Shown here: positions 29,504 through 38,432 of the stretch, piece by piece
How the letters are laid out: each line of letters begins with the position of its first letter
Position numbering within the stretch: the stretch's first letter is position 1
NCBI GenBank assembly: GCA_018240405.1
Contig: JAFEFW010000616.1
Span: 1-64,000 of the forward strand
Length of the DNA stretch: 64,000 bases
From: Pseudomonadota bacterium
GTDB taxonomy: Bacteria; Pseudomonadota; Alphaproteobacteria; Acetobacterales; Acetobacteraceae
Reading direction: 5' to 3'
Notes under the pieces: model-generated
Databases searched by the model: none
The model's input: only the letters and a program-made list of their open reading frames with translations
What the model was told of the DNA's origin: nothing
Made by a program: the position numbers and the translations under genes

Positions 29504-29766
29504 GGCCATCTCCTTAAGACAGGCGCAGATCGCACCGGTGAGCCCGGTAACGGTAAGGCTATCTGATCGAGTGACCAATGACGCTATTCAGAAATCACCA
29601 CGCGTTTCCGCAATTCCGTTCGGACGCGGGTCGAACGGCGTGGCCGAAATGCTATTGTCCCGCCGCCATCTTCTGTGAAACACTACTTGTGTAGTATGCG
29701 AGCCTGAAATTGGCCGTGCATCGATCCACTCGTACAGGACAACTCCTTATTTCATCACCGAACCAA

Positions 29767-31686
29767 TCACTGACAGGCCAGACACTCCTCATAATCCGTC
29801 GACGCACCACCCTCCGTCGCCATCGCCGCCAGTGGCAGTTCCGTTCCGTCCGGCACCAGCCGACTCTTCGCCAGCACAAACGCCTGCGGCGCCACGGCCT
29901 TCTCGCTGACGGTATCGGCCCGCGCGAGCGACAGGCTGCGGCAGTAGTACAGCGACTTCACGCCCTTCTTCCACGCCTGGAAGTGGATCTGGTGCAGGTC
30001 CCGCTTATGCACGTTGGCCGGCAGGAACACGTTGACCGACTGGCTCTGGCAAATGAACGGCGCGCGATCCGCCGCGTGCTCGATGATCCAGCGCTGGTCC
30101 AGTTCGAACGCCGTCTTGTAGACCGCCTTCTCCTGCTCATTCAGGAAATCCAGGTGCTGCACGCTGCCCTGCGTTGTGGTGATGGACGACCACACCTCAT
30201 CGGTGTCCATCCCCTTCTCCGCCAGCAGTTTCTGCAGGTGCCGGTTGCGTACGCTGAAACTGCCCGACAGGGTCTTCTGCAGGAACACATTGGCCGCGAT
30301 CGGCTCGATGCCCGGTGAGGAATTGCCGGCAATTATTGAAATCGAGGCTGTCGGCGCGATCGACAGCTTGTGGCTGAACCGCTCCATCACGCCGTATTCA
30401 GCGGCATCCGGGCACGGCCCGCGCTCCTGCGCCAGCTTCATCGACGCTTCATCCGCCTTCTCGCGGATGTGCCTGAAAATCTTCTTGTTCCAGACCTTGG
30501 CGACGACACTCTCCCACGGCACGCCGTTGGCCTGCAGGAAGGAGTGAAAACCCATCACGCCCAGTCCCACCGACCGCTCACGCATCGCGGCATACTGCGC
30601 CTTCTCCATACCCGGCGGCGCGCGGTCGATGAAATCCTGCAGCACGTTGTCGAGGAAGCGCATCACGTCCTCGATGAAGGTCGGGTGGTCCTCCCACTCG
30701 AACCAGTTCTCCAGGTTCAGGCTGGACAGACAGCAGACGGCGGTGCGCTCTCGCCCCAGATGGTCGAGGCCGGTCGGCAGCGTGATCTCGCTGCACAAGT
30801 TGGACGTCTTCACCTCCAGCCCCGCCAGCTTGTGGTGCTCCGGCCGAGCGGAGTTTACGTGGTCGGAGAAGACCAGGTACGGCTCGCCGGTTTCGATTCG
30901 CGCTGTCAGGATGCGAATCCACAGTGAGCGCGCGGAGATCATCCGCACCACCGACTGGTCCTTGGGCGAGCGCAGCGCCCACTGCCCGTCCGCCTCAACC
31001 GCCCGCATGAAGTCGTCGGGAATCTGGATGCCGTGGTGCAGGTTCAACGCTTTGCGGTTCGGGTCGCCGCCGGTGGGCCGGCGGATCTCCACGAACTCCT
31101 CGATCTCCGGGTGCCAGACCGGCAGGTAGACCGCCGCCGATCCGCGGCGCAGCGAACCTTGGGAGATGGCCAGGGTCAGCGAGTCCATCACCCGGATGAA
31201 GGGGATCACGCCCGAGGTCTTGCCGACGGCGCCAACCTTCTCGCCAATCGAGCGCAAATTGCCCCAGTAGGAGCCGATGCCGCCGCCCTTCGAGGCCAGC
31301 CACACATTCTCATTCCACAGCCCGACAATGCCCTCCAGGCTGTCCGACGCCTCATTCAGGAAGCAGGAAATCGGCAGGCCGCGATTGGTGCCGCCGTTCG
31401 ACAGCACCGGTGTCGCCGGCATGAACCACAGCTTGCTCATATACTCATAGATGCGCTGGGCGTGCGCCCGGTCGTCGCCGTATTGGGAGGCGACGCGGGC
31501 GAACAGGTCCTGGAACTCTTCGCCTGGCATCAGGTAGCGGTCGGTCAGCGTGGCCTTACCGAAATCAGTCAGCAGGATGTCGCGGGAGCGGTCGACCCGC
31601 ACCATGGTCCGGCCGGGCATCTGAACGGCGTCGAGCACGGCGGCTTCCATCAGCATATCCATTGGCTGCTCCCTCGGCATCGTCAT
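29767..31686 (-). CDS. nrdA: Ribonucleoside-diphosphate reductase alpha subunit (class I)
   Basis: A 639-residue large subunit that reduces ribonucleotides. Visible features are FMPATPVLSNGG, the radical-site region with SNLCSEI and CCLSSLNL, the catalytic core PTASISIIAGNSSPGIEP, the paired Tyr in KSLYYCRSLSL, and the C-terminal redox pair CLAC that reloads the active site. No N-terminal ATP-cone is evident. The start is uncertain (31686, 31680 or 31662); AGGAGG precedes 31686. The radical-generating NrdB subunit gene is not adjacent. On the other side the next genes are glycosyltransferases. Confidence 0.93.
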   Translation of the reverse strand: MTMPREQPMDMLMEAAVLDAVQMPGRTMVRVDRSRDILLTDFGKATLTDRYLMPGEEFQDLFARVASQYGDDRAHAQRIYEYMSKLWFMPATPVLSNGGTNRGLPISCFLNEASDSLEGIVGLWNENVWLASKGGGIGSYWGNLRSIGEKVGAVGKTSGVIPFIRVMDSLTLAISQGSLRRGSAAVYLPVWHPEIEEFVEIRRPTGGDPNRKALNLHHGIQIPDDFMRAVEADGQWALRSPKDQSVVRMISARSLWIRILTARIETGEPYLVFSDHVNSARPEHHKLAGLEVKTSNLCSEITLPTGLDHLGRERTAVCCLSSLNLENWFEWEDHPTFIEDVMRFLDNVLQDFIDRAPPGMEKAQYAAMRERSVGLGVMGFHSFLQANGVPWESVVAKVWNKKIFRHIREKADEASMKLAQERGPCPDAAEYGVMERFSHKLSIAPTASISIIAGNSSPGIEPIAANVFLQKTLSGSFSVRNRHLQKLLAEKGMDTDEVWSSITTTQGSVQHLDFLNEQEKAVYKTAFELDQRWIIEHAADRAPFICQSQSVNVFLPANVHKRDLHQIHFQAWKKGVKSLYYCRSLSLARADTVSEKAVAPQAFVLAKSRLVPDGTELPLAAMATEGGASTDYEECLACQ

Positions 31687-32004
31687 CAGTACGTCACCCC
31701 TCCTGACAGGGCAGATGGATTCGAGGCAAACCAGATGTAGAAAGAGCCGCAATCACAAAACACTAAATAGCGTCTTTGTTGCATACGCGCCACGCGATCT
31801 GGCGTGTTCGCGTCATGTTCCACCGGTACGGAAGCAAAAGCAAGAGGCTGCCGCATGACAGCTTCGGCGGACGTCCAAGCCCATTATTTGGCCCGCATAG
31901 CGACCTACGGATCGGGAGGCCGAAGCCGGTGATTGCCGGTGGCGTGCTATCGGACTCGCGCGCTGCGGCAACCCGTGCTTGCCGAGGCAGGGACTGGCGC
32001 CGGT
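31687..32004. other. Upstream region of nrdA, no gene seen
   Basis: It holds the probable nrdA promoter. ACACTAAATAGCGTCT at about 31760 resembles one half of an NrdR box but no second copy was found, so it is not called. The region is otherwise featureless apart from the hairpin at its far end. Confidence 0.4.
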
Positions 32005-32029
32005 CGACGCCAGCTTCAGACTGGCGTCG
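32005..32029 (-). terminator. 9-bp perfect hairpin centred on the GT9 stop codon
   Basis: CGACGCCAG and CTGGCGTCG pair across a 7-base loop, and the loop contains the stop codon of the minus-strand glycosyltransferase gene. No T-run follows, so it may be a transcript-end stabiliser rather than a classical terminator. Confidence 0.4.
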
Positions 32030-33341
32030 TCTGGCGCGTGTTATGCAGCAAGCCGGCTTCTCCCAGTGCTTCCGCACAGGCCGCCCAGATATCGTCAACA
32101 CCAATCGCGGTCAGGCACGGTACGCCGTACGGGCATTGCGACGCTGTCCGCAGATAGCAGGGCGAGCAGGCGATCCGCCCAGCCACCACGCGGACATGCC
32201 GGCCGAGTGGATACCAAACATCCAGGTTGGGGACGCCGGTCAGCAGCGCGACCGTTGGTACGCCCAGCGCCGCCGCTAGGTGCGTGGTGCCGGTGTCGTA
32301 GCCGACATACAGGCTGCAGGCGCGAATCAGGTCCGGCAGATCAGCCAACGGCAACGTGGCGCAGAGGTTGACAATCCGCTCCGCCGGCAGCGCCGCCGCG
32401 ATCTGTGCCGCCGAGTCCGCCTCGGCCGGTCCACCCGTCAGAACGAGGTCGACGGCGGTAACCTCCAGCAGGCGGTGGGCAATAGCCGCCAGGCGGTCCT
32501 CCGGCCAGACCCGGATGGGGCTCCCGGCACCGGGCGCGAGGATCACATAGGGCCGGGGACGACCGGATGACCCCCCGGTCAGCAGGCGCAGGGCCGGGTG
32601 CGGTGGCGCCGGCGTGAAGGTCGCGCTGACGGCCATCGCCAGCAGCAGCAGGCGCGTCTCGGCGTGCAGCGGCTGGCCGGTGCCTTTTTCCGGCTCCACG
32701 TGCTCGACATCCGGCAGCGCGATATCCAGCGCCGAGCCGCCCTGATCGTAGGGTGCGCAGAAGCCGGCCCGGAAGCTCGCCCCCACCATCGCCAGCAGCG
32801 GACGGGTATCCGGGTCGTGCCGCAGGTCGATGGCGAGGTCGAAGCCGGCGAGGTCCAGCGCCGCGAACTCGCTGAACTGCTCCGGCGTCGTGCCGCCCCA
32901 GTCGGCGTTGCGCTGGGTGAACAGGTTGAACTGTACCACCTGCTCGAACCAGCCGGTGCGCTCTGCCCAGGGCCGGTTCCAGGACGCGCAGACCAGCGTC
33001 AGCCTGGCGTCGGGAAAGGCGGCGCGCAGATGGGCGATCGCCGGCATGCCGACGATGAAGTCGCCGATGTGGTCGAGTTTCAGGATGAGGATTCGCGGCT
33101 GCCGCGGCAGGTCGCCGGCGCGTTCCTGCAGGCCGTGCCAGCGCACCACCGTCGGCTGCGGCGTGCCTGCATCTGGCACCGTCGTTACGACATCCGCTCG
33201 GTGCCGCAGCATGCGGCGCACCAACGGACGCGTGAGAAGCCGTATGGCCTTTTCGCGCAGTGACCCCTGCGGCGCGAGCCTGGCCTTGATGGCCAGCACG
33301 GCGTTACCAATCAGAATCGGGTCGGGCGGCGGGTTTGACAT
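32016..33341 (-). CDS. Glycosyltransferase family 9 (heptosyltransferase-like)
   Basis: A 441-residue GT9 protein. The N-domain has RILILKLDHIGDFIVGMPAI and the acceptor-side DLAIDLRHDPDTRPLL. The C-domain carries APGAGSPIRVWPEDRLAAIA and the sugar-nucleotide site YVGYDTGTTHLAAALGVPTVALL. Conserved Cys in the tail (CSPCYLRTASQCPYGVPCL) are shared with the second GT9 protein. It starts two bases after the stop of the upstream GT2 gene, making a run of three co-directional glycosyltransferase genes (36720 to 32016). Likely role: adding heptose or similar sugars to a surface glycan. Confidence 0.88.
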   Translation of the reverse strand: MSNPPPDPILIGNAVLAIKARLAPQGSLREKAIRLLTRPLVRRMLRHRADVVTTVPDAGTPQPTVVRWHGLQERAGDLPRQPRILILKLDHIGDFIVGMPAIAHLRAAFPDARLTLVCASWNRPWAERTGWFEQVVQFNLFTQRNADWGGTTPEQFSEFAALDLAGFDLAIDLRHDPDTRPLLAMVGASFRAGFCAPYDQGGSALDIALPDVEHVEPEKGTGQPLHAETRLLLLAMAVSATFTPAPPHPALRLLTGGSSGRPRPYVILAPGAGSPIRVWPEDRLAAIAHRLLEVTAVDLVLTGGPAEADSAAQIAAALPAERIVNLCATLPLADLPDLIRACSLYVGYDTGTTHLAAALGVPTVALLTGVPNLDVWYPLGRHVRVVAGRIACSPCYLRTASQCPYGVPCLTAIGVDDIWAACAEALGEAGLLHNTRQTTPV

Positions 33342-33343
33342 TG

Positions 33344-35446
33344 TCAACCCGCGGTCCTCCGAAGCCCGGCCGGCTGGAATTGGCGAGGTGGACAGGCCAG
33401 CCTCGTCTCCTCCTCCCACAGACGGAAACTCGGGTTGAAGAACCGATCCTCATCGGCAAGAGCCGGCCATTTCTGCATCATGAACTGGCGTTCCCGCGCC
33501 GCGCGCGCGGCGCGCTCAGGCGTGTCATCGGCGCCACGGGTGGCCAGTTCCAGATGCAGCAACGGCGCGAACGGCGTGCAGATCACACGATAGCCGGCTG
33601 CCCGTATCCGGAAGCAGAGATCGACATCGCTCCAGGTCACGGTCAACGCGGCTTCCTCAATCCCTTGGACCTCATCATACACGGCGCGACGCATGGCCAG
33701 GCAGGCGCCGGTGACGGCGGTGACACTACGCACCATCGCCAACTCGCCGCGGTAGCCGGGCACGTTGCCGGCGACATGGCGGAAGCGGTGAAAGGAGTGA
33801 CCGTCGGGACCAAGGGTCAGTCCAGCATGCTGCACGGTCCGGTCCTGGTACAGCAGTTTGGCGCCGACCGCGCCGACCTCGGGCCGCAGCGCCTGCCCGA
33901 CGAGTTCATCGAGCCAGTCCGCCTGAAGCACGTCGGTGTCGTTGTTGAGCAGCAGCAGGATTTCTCCCTGTGACATCCGCACGCCGATGTTGTTGATTGC
34001 CCCCCAGTTGAACTGCGCGTCGTGGCGCAGCACGCGGACGCGCGGATCGCGGCCGACCGATTGCAGGTACTGCCGGGTCTCGGGCGCCTCGCTGCGGTTG
34101 TCGATCAGGATGATTTCCAGTGCTTTATACGCGGTCCGGTTCAGCAGACCGTCGATGCAGGGCCGCAGCAGGTCTACCCGGTCCCGCGTCGGCACGATCA
34201 CCGAGACCAACGGCGCCTGTGCCGGCACGGTATAGACTACGCGCCTGCCTGACTGCCGATCGGCTGGAAGAAGGCGCGGACTCCCTTCGTGAACGCCAAG
34301 GCGACGGGTGACCAGACGCTCCCACGCTTGGTGGCGCGCCCGCTCCGCCAGCCTGGCCGGCAACCGGGTGATCAGCGTGCCGGCTCTCGGAATGTGCAGC
34401 AATGGGCGCGCGACGTGCCGTACGCGCTCATGCCCCGCCGCCTCGATGACGCGCAATGCGAGGTCGGGCCAGCCGGCGGCCGCCGCGTCTGGATCCGCGC
34501 CTCCAGCCTGGGCAGCGAGATCGGTACGCAGCAGCACTCCCGGCGCCCAGTCTGTGCGGGAGAGCGCCACCTCCGGGTCCCAGCCGGCATGAAATGTCGG
34601 CGCGGACCGCAGGTCGCGGCCATCAATATGGTCATGATCCAGCAGCAGCGCCGCCGCTGATGGATCGTCGTCGGCAGCCCGGGTTATGTGCCAGACAGCG
34701 TCGGGCGCGAGCCGGGTGCCGGGCTGCACCACCAGGAGGAAGCGGCCGCGACACTTGCCCCTGGCCGCGTTTAGCGCGTCCGCCAGCGGAGTCGGCCGGA
34801 CCAGGACAGTCGTGGCGGCCGGCAGCGCTTGGGTGACCGCGGCGCAGAAGCTGCGGCCGCCGGCGGCGACGAGGTCGAAGCGCTGATGCACCTGCGAGGC
34901 CAGTGAGCGGAGTGTCGCTTGCAGTGGCGCCCCCGCGGACCAACCGCCCAGCAGCACGATGGAGACGGCAATCGTGGGCGGCCAGTGCGCGGCCTCGGCC
35001 TGCAGCGCCCGGACATTGGGCGCGAAGAAATCGTCCGCCCACAGTCTGTACAGGCTGTCGTCAGCGGGATCGAACCCTTGCGGGTACAGTGTATCGGTGA
35101 TGCTGGTCGGCTCCCGCCGCTCCGCCGCGTACAGCAGCTTGGCCGCATAGCCGGCCGGCGGCAGACCCCGCTCAACCACCGGCGGCGCGTAGCCATAGGC
35201 GCTGCGGAACAGCACGTCGATTTCCTGCGTGGTCGTCGCCGGTACCGGGTGCGCGGCGCGGAACTCCTCGGATTTCAGGACAACATCGACGATCGTGGCA
35301 ATCGGCACGCCGGTGCGCAGACGGTGCACGGTATCGAGCAATCCGCCGTGGTCGGCAGCGCGGCCCAGCAGGACGCGATAAATGCGGATGGCAAGGCCGG
35401 TGCGGAAACGGTCCTCGGGCGACAGCGGGTCGGGTAGCTGGTTCAT
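33344..35446 (-). CDS. Glycosyltransferase family 2 with N-terminal DUF4214
   Basis: A 700-residue protein. Residues about 14-55 (RTGLAIRIYRVLLGRAADHGGL) match the DUF4214 motif found in many exopolysaccharide and adhesin proteins. The centre contains a degenerate GT2-like region, and the C-terminal part is a GT2/GT-A catalytic domain with VSVIVPTRDRVDLL, LIDNRSEA, the DxD-like NNDTDVLQ and TWSDVDLCFRIRAAGYRV. This architecture is that of rhamnosyl/O-antigen-type transferases. The start at 35446 overlaps the upstream GT9 stop by ATGA, so the two are translationally coupled. Confidence 0.87.
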   Translation of the reverse strand: MNQLPDPLSPEDRFRTGLAIRIYRVLLGRAADHGGLLDTVHRLRTGVPIATIVDVVLKSEEFRAAHPVPATTTQEIDVLFRSAYGYAPPVVERGLPPAGYAAKLLYAAERREPTSITDTLYPQGFDPADDSLYRLWADDFFAPNVRALQAEAAHWPPTIAVSIVLLGGWSAGAPLQATLRSLASQVHQRFDLVAAGGRSFCAAVTQALPAATTVLVRPTPLADALNAARGKCRGRFLLVVQPGTRLAPDAVWHITRAADDDPSAAALLLDHDHIDGRDLRSAPTFHAGWDPEVALSRTDWAPGVLLRTDLAAQAGGADPDAAAAGWPDLALRVIEAAGHERVRHVARPLLHIPRAGTLITRLPARLAERARHQAWERLVTRRLGVHEGSPRLLPADRQSGRRVVYTVPAQAPLVSVIVPTRDRVDLLRPCIDGLLNRTAYKALEIILIDNRSEAPETRQYLQSVGRDPRVRVLRHDAQFNWGAINNIGVRMSQGEILLLLNNDTDVLQADWLDELVGQALRPEVGAVGAKLLYQDRTVQHAGLTLGPDGHSFHRFRHVAGNVPGYRGELAMVRSVTAVTGACLAMRRAVYDEVQGIEEAALTVTWSDVDLCFRIRAAGYRVICTPFAPLLHLELATRGADDTPERAARAARERQFMMQKWPALADEDRFFNPSFRLWEEETRLACPPRQFQPAGLRRTAG

Positions 35447-36720
35447 GCAGGCAGCGTCATAAGGCGTTCGCACGCATTGCGCACCGTCTCTACATCAATT
35501 GCGGTGAGGCAGGCGCGTTCATTCGGACAGTCCGAGGCGTGGGTAAGCCGGCAGGGCGAGCAGCCGGTTGTACCAGCGACAACGATGACCGCCGGCCCGA
35601 CGGGGTGCCAGACGGCTGCGTCGCTGACGCCAGCGAACACGCAAACTGTCGGCACGCCCAGGCTTGCGGCAAGATGCGAGGGACCGGAATCGTAGCCAAT
35701 AAACAGCCGTGCGCCGCGCAGGAGTTCCGGCAGGTCCGCTAGGGGCAACGAACCGGTCAGGTCCCGCACGCGCCCGGCCGGCAGCGAGGCTGTCAGCGCC
35801 TCGGCGTCGGCTCCGTCGCCGGAGCTGCCGATTACTGTCACTGTGACATTGTGGCTGGCGATCAACGCCGCAGCCAACGCCATCAGGCGCTCCAAAGGCC
35901 AGCGCTTGACCGGAGCGCCGGCACCCGGGGCCACGACGATATATGCATCGGCTGCCGGTTGCCGGGGTGGATGAGCGGACTGACGGGCGAACGTGGCAGC
36001 GACAGCGGCAGCGAGCATTTCCAGACGGACGCCGGCATGCAGCGGCGTGAGGCCGGCCCTGCTCAGCGCGTCCTGGCTATCCGGAAGCACAAGGTCCAGC
36101 TTCGCGCTGCCAGCCGCCGCGGGAGCCTGGAAGCCCGCCCGCCATGTCGCGTCCACGGCCAACAGCAGCGGCCGCGTATCCGAATCGTGCCGCAAATCGA
36201 TCGCCAGATCGAATGGGCCGAGTTCCAGCGCGGCAAACCGCGCCAGGCGGTCCGGTGCGTCCGGGATGGCGATCTGGCGGTTCGGATCGAAGGCATCGAA
36301 GGCGGCGATGCCCTGGAACAGGCCGCTGCCGCCGGCCAGGTCGGTATTCCATGGGCCGCAAACCAATGTCATGGCCGCTTCGGGAAATGCAGCCCGCAAG
36401 TGCCGCAGCGCCGGCATGGCCACAACCAGATCGCCGATATGGTCGAGCTTCAGGATCAGGATGCGCGGTCGCGGCGGCAGCACCATGCCGCGCGGTGCAG
36501 CGCCGTCCCAGGTAGCGACACGCGCCCGCGGTTCGTCCCAGGCCAGAAAGCCACGGCGTAGCACAATGGCCTCGTCAGGAGGCGGGCGGAGCAGCGTCAC
36601 GAGGCGCCGGATCAGGCGCGCTTGGGGCGACCCTGGCGGTGCGAGCCGGTTCCGCCACCGGATCAGGCACCGCGCGATGCGGAGCACGGCCTCATCCGTC
36701 GGGGGACTGCTCTGGTTCAT
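35443..36720 (-). CDS. Glycosyltransferase family 9 (heptosyltransferase-like)
   Basis: A 425-residue GT9 protein, paralogous to the one at 32016-33341. It shares RILILKLDHIGDLVVAMPAL, DLAIDLRHDSDTRPLLLAV, VAPGAGAPVKRWPLERLMAL, FIGYDSGPSHLAASLGVPTVCV and the Cys-containing tail CSPCRLTHASDCPNERACL. First gene of the three-gene minus-strand run. The two paralogues flanking a GT2 gene suggest sequential addition of related sugars. Acceptor and donor not predictable. Confidence 0.88.
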   Translation of the reverse strand: MNQSSPPTDEAVLRIARCLIRWRNRLAPPGSPQARLIRRLVTLLRPPPDEAIVLRRGFLAWDEPRARVATWDGAAPRGMVLPPRPRILILKLDHIGDLVVAMPALRHLRAAFPEAAMTLVCGPWNTDLAGGSGLFQGIAAFDAFDPNRQIAIPDAPDRLARFAALELGPFDLAIDLRHDSDTRPLLLAVDATWRAGFQAPAAAGSAKLDLVLPDSQDALSRAGLTPLHAGVRLEMLAAAVAATFARQSAHPPRQPAADAYIVVAPGAGAPVKRWPLERLMALAAALIASHNVTVTVIGSSGDGADAEALTASLPAGRVRDLTGSLPLADLPELLRGARLFIGYDSGPSHLAASLGVPTVCVFAGVSDAAVWHPVGPAVIVVAGTTGCSPCRLTHASDCPNERACLTAIDVETVRNACERLMTLPA

Positions 36721-36973
36721 ACGAAGGCCGCGCCCGTCGGGGGGGCAGATGCATCCCCCAGCCCACCGTTGCGGCTCGCTTCAACGGCATGACGGTCGCG
36801 GGTCCGCCATCCGCGCCTTACGGCGCCCGATCGGCTGCCCGCCTCGCGTGGCGTGGGAAGGACGCAAGAAGCAACCCAGCGCCAAGGCCCGTGGGGTTCG
36901 CCCTGCCGGTGCCACCGCTTGGTCCACGTCGTGATGAGCGAGGGTTGCCGGCGCGTCGCCGCGACCAATGGCG

Positions 36974-38245
36974 TCACGGTACTGCCGGCTGCATGCGGTC
37001 CGGTGTTTCAGCCGCCGGTGCGGCTTCCGCCAGCCGCCGTAGTATGGCCTCGGCGACAGCCTCGGGCGGCTGCTCTGTCATGCAGCGCGCGGTGTCGAAA
37101 TCGCGGGGACACTGGTTCATCCAGCTTTGCGTGATCCACCAGCAGCCGCCACAGAAGGTTGGATCAATGTTGATGTTGCCGGGATAGCCGAAATAGTTCG
37201 ATGGCGTGGGCCCGAATACGACGGCGCTGCGTACGCCCAGACACCGCGCCACGTGCACCAGCCCGCCCTCGTTATCGATATGCAGTACCGCCCCTGCCAG
37301 GACGCCGGCGGCCTCACGCAGGGTGGTGCGGCCCAGCAGGTCGATATCGGCCTCGGCGATCCGGTCGCTGGTGGACGCGCCCAGTTGCACGAATGTCAGG
37401 TCCGGGCGCCGTGCCTTCAGCAGGGGGATGACCGCACCGAAATACGGGTAGCACTTGGTCGCCCGCTCCGCCGTTACCACGAAACCCGGATCAAACCCGT
37501 TATGCACGGTGATGTAGCGCCCTGGCGCCAGCCCAAACCGTTCCGGCGCGCCGGTGTCGCTGTCGACCGGGAAGTGGTCGCCGCCATAGGGGATGCCGGC
37601 GATGTGGTGCAGATAGGTGGCACGCGTGGCGTTGGAGTATACCGCCTTCTGGCCGAGGAAACCGTCCGTGTACGGGTGATTGCGGATGAACAGGTCGATC
37701 TTCGGCCGGTAACGCACGATGGCTTCAGCCGCCTGCGCCAGCCCAGGCCGGCGCCGCAGCCGGTCCCATTGCGCGACGTCCTCGTGCACCAGCACGAACG
37801 CACCCACCCACAGCGCCAGGTCGTACTGCCGCATCGCCGCGTCGAACAACACATCGTTCTGGCACGACCGCAGGCCGGGAATGGCGCTGAACACCCACTC
37901 CGCGCGGGGTGGCGCCGTGCAGTAGATATCGAAGGCAAATCCTCCAGCGACGGCTGACAGGTCGCGCACGAACCGGGCAACAGTCAGGTAGTCGCCGATG
38001 CCGCCGGAGACGCGGATGCCGAGGAAGGGAACGCCGTCGGCGATGCCGGCGCGCGCGGCTTCGATTTCCTTCATGACCGTCCCGCGCCTGGTCAGCTGCA
38101 CCGCCTGCCGCAACAGCAGCGGCAGCTTGGCCAGCACGAACCGGATGAGGAACAGCGCGGCTTGCACCCGGCTGCCGGTGCGATCATGCACCTCCTGGTA
38201 CTGACGCAGCGCCGTTTTCAGGCGCAGCAGGTTGTAAGATCGCAT
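36974..38245 (-). CDS. Glycosyltransferase family 9-like protein
   Basis: A 423-residue GT-B protein, more distant from the two other GT9 proteins. It has a ~60-residue helical basic N-terminus, then FLGIRVSGGIGDYLTVARFVRDL in place of the usual LDHIGD strand. The C-domain has HNGFDPGFV, KCYPYFGAVIPLL, and the nucleotide-sugar site LHIDNEGGLVHVARCLGVRSAVVFGPTPSNYFGY. Cys-rich tail FCGGCWW...CPRDF...C. It is separated from the other run by 253 bases without a recognisable gene. Role: surface glycan or lipopolysaccharide synthesis. Confidence 0.8.
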   Translation of the reverse strand: MRSYNLLRLKTALRQYQEVHDRTGSRVQAALFLIRFVLAKLPLLLRQAVQLTRRGTVMKEIEAARAGIADGVPFLGIRVSGGIGDYLTVARFVRDLSAVAGGFAFDIYCTAPPRAEWVFSAIPGLRSCQNDVLFDAAMRQYDLALWVGAFVLVHEDVAQWDRLRRRPGLAQAAEAIVRYRPKIDLFIRNHPYTDGFLGQKAVYSNATRATYLHHIAGIPYGGDHFPVDSDTGAPERFGLAPGRYITVHNGFDPGFVVTAERATKCYPYFGAVIPLLKARRPDLTFVQLGASTSDRIAEADIDLLGRTTLREAAGVLAGAVLHIDNEGGLVHVARCLGVRSAVVFGPTPSNYFGYPGNINIDPTFCGGCWWITQSWMNQCPRDFDTARCMTEQPPEAVAEAILRRLAEAAPAAETPDRMQPAVP

Positions 38246-38432
38246 GCGGGCGATGGGTTCCTTCGGTCACCGTGGCGGCGGACGATCCGGTCTCGGTGCT
38301 GGACGCGCCGGTTCAGCCTGGCGGTGCCGGATGGTTGTTAAGCCCGAGGCACCCGCAGGTCAAAGGCGGCTTTGCAACCCGCGTCTTGTTGTTTTGTTGA
38401 GCCGTGCCGGGGCCGCATGCTAAGGGCGCGCA

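Noticed and set aside
31756-31776. NrdR-like box before nrdA
   Set aside because: Only one imperfect half is visible, and NrdR sites normally occur as a spaced pair.
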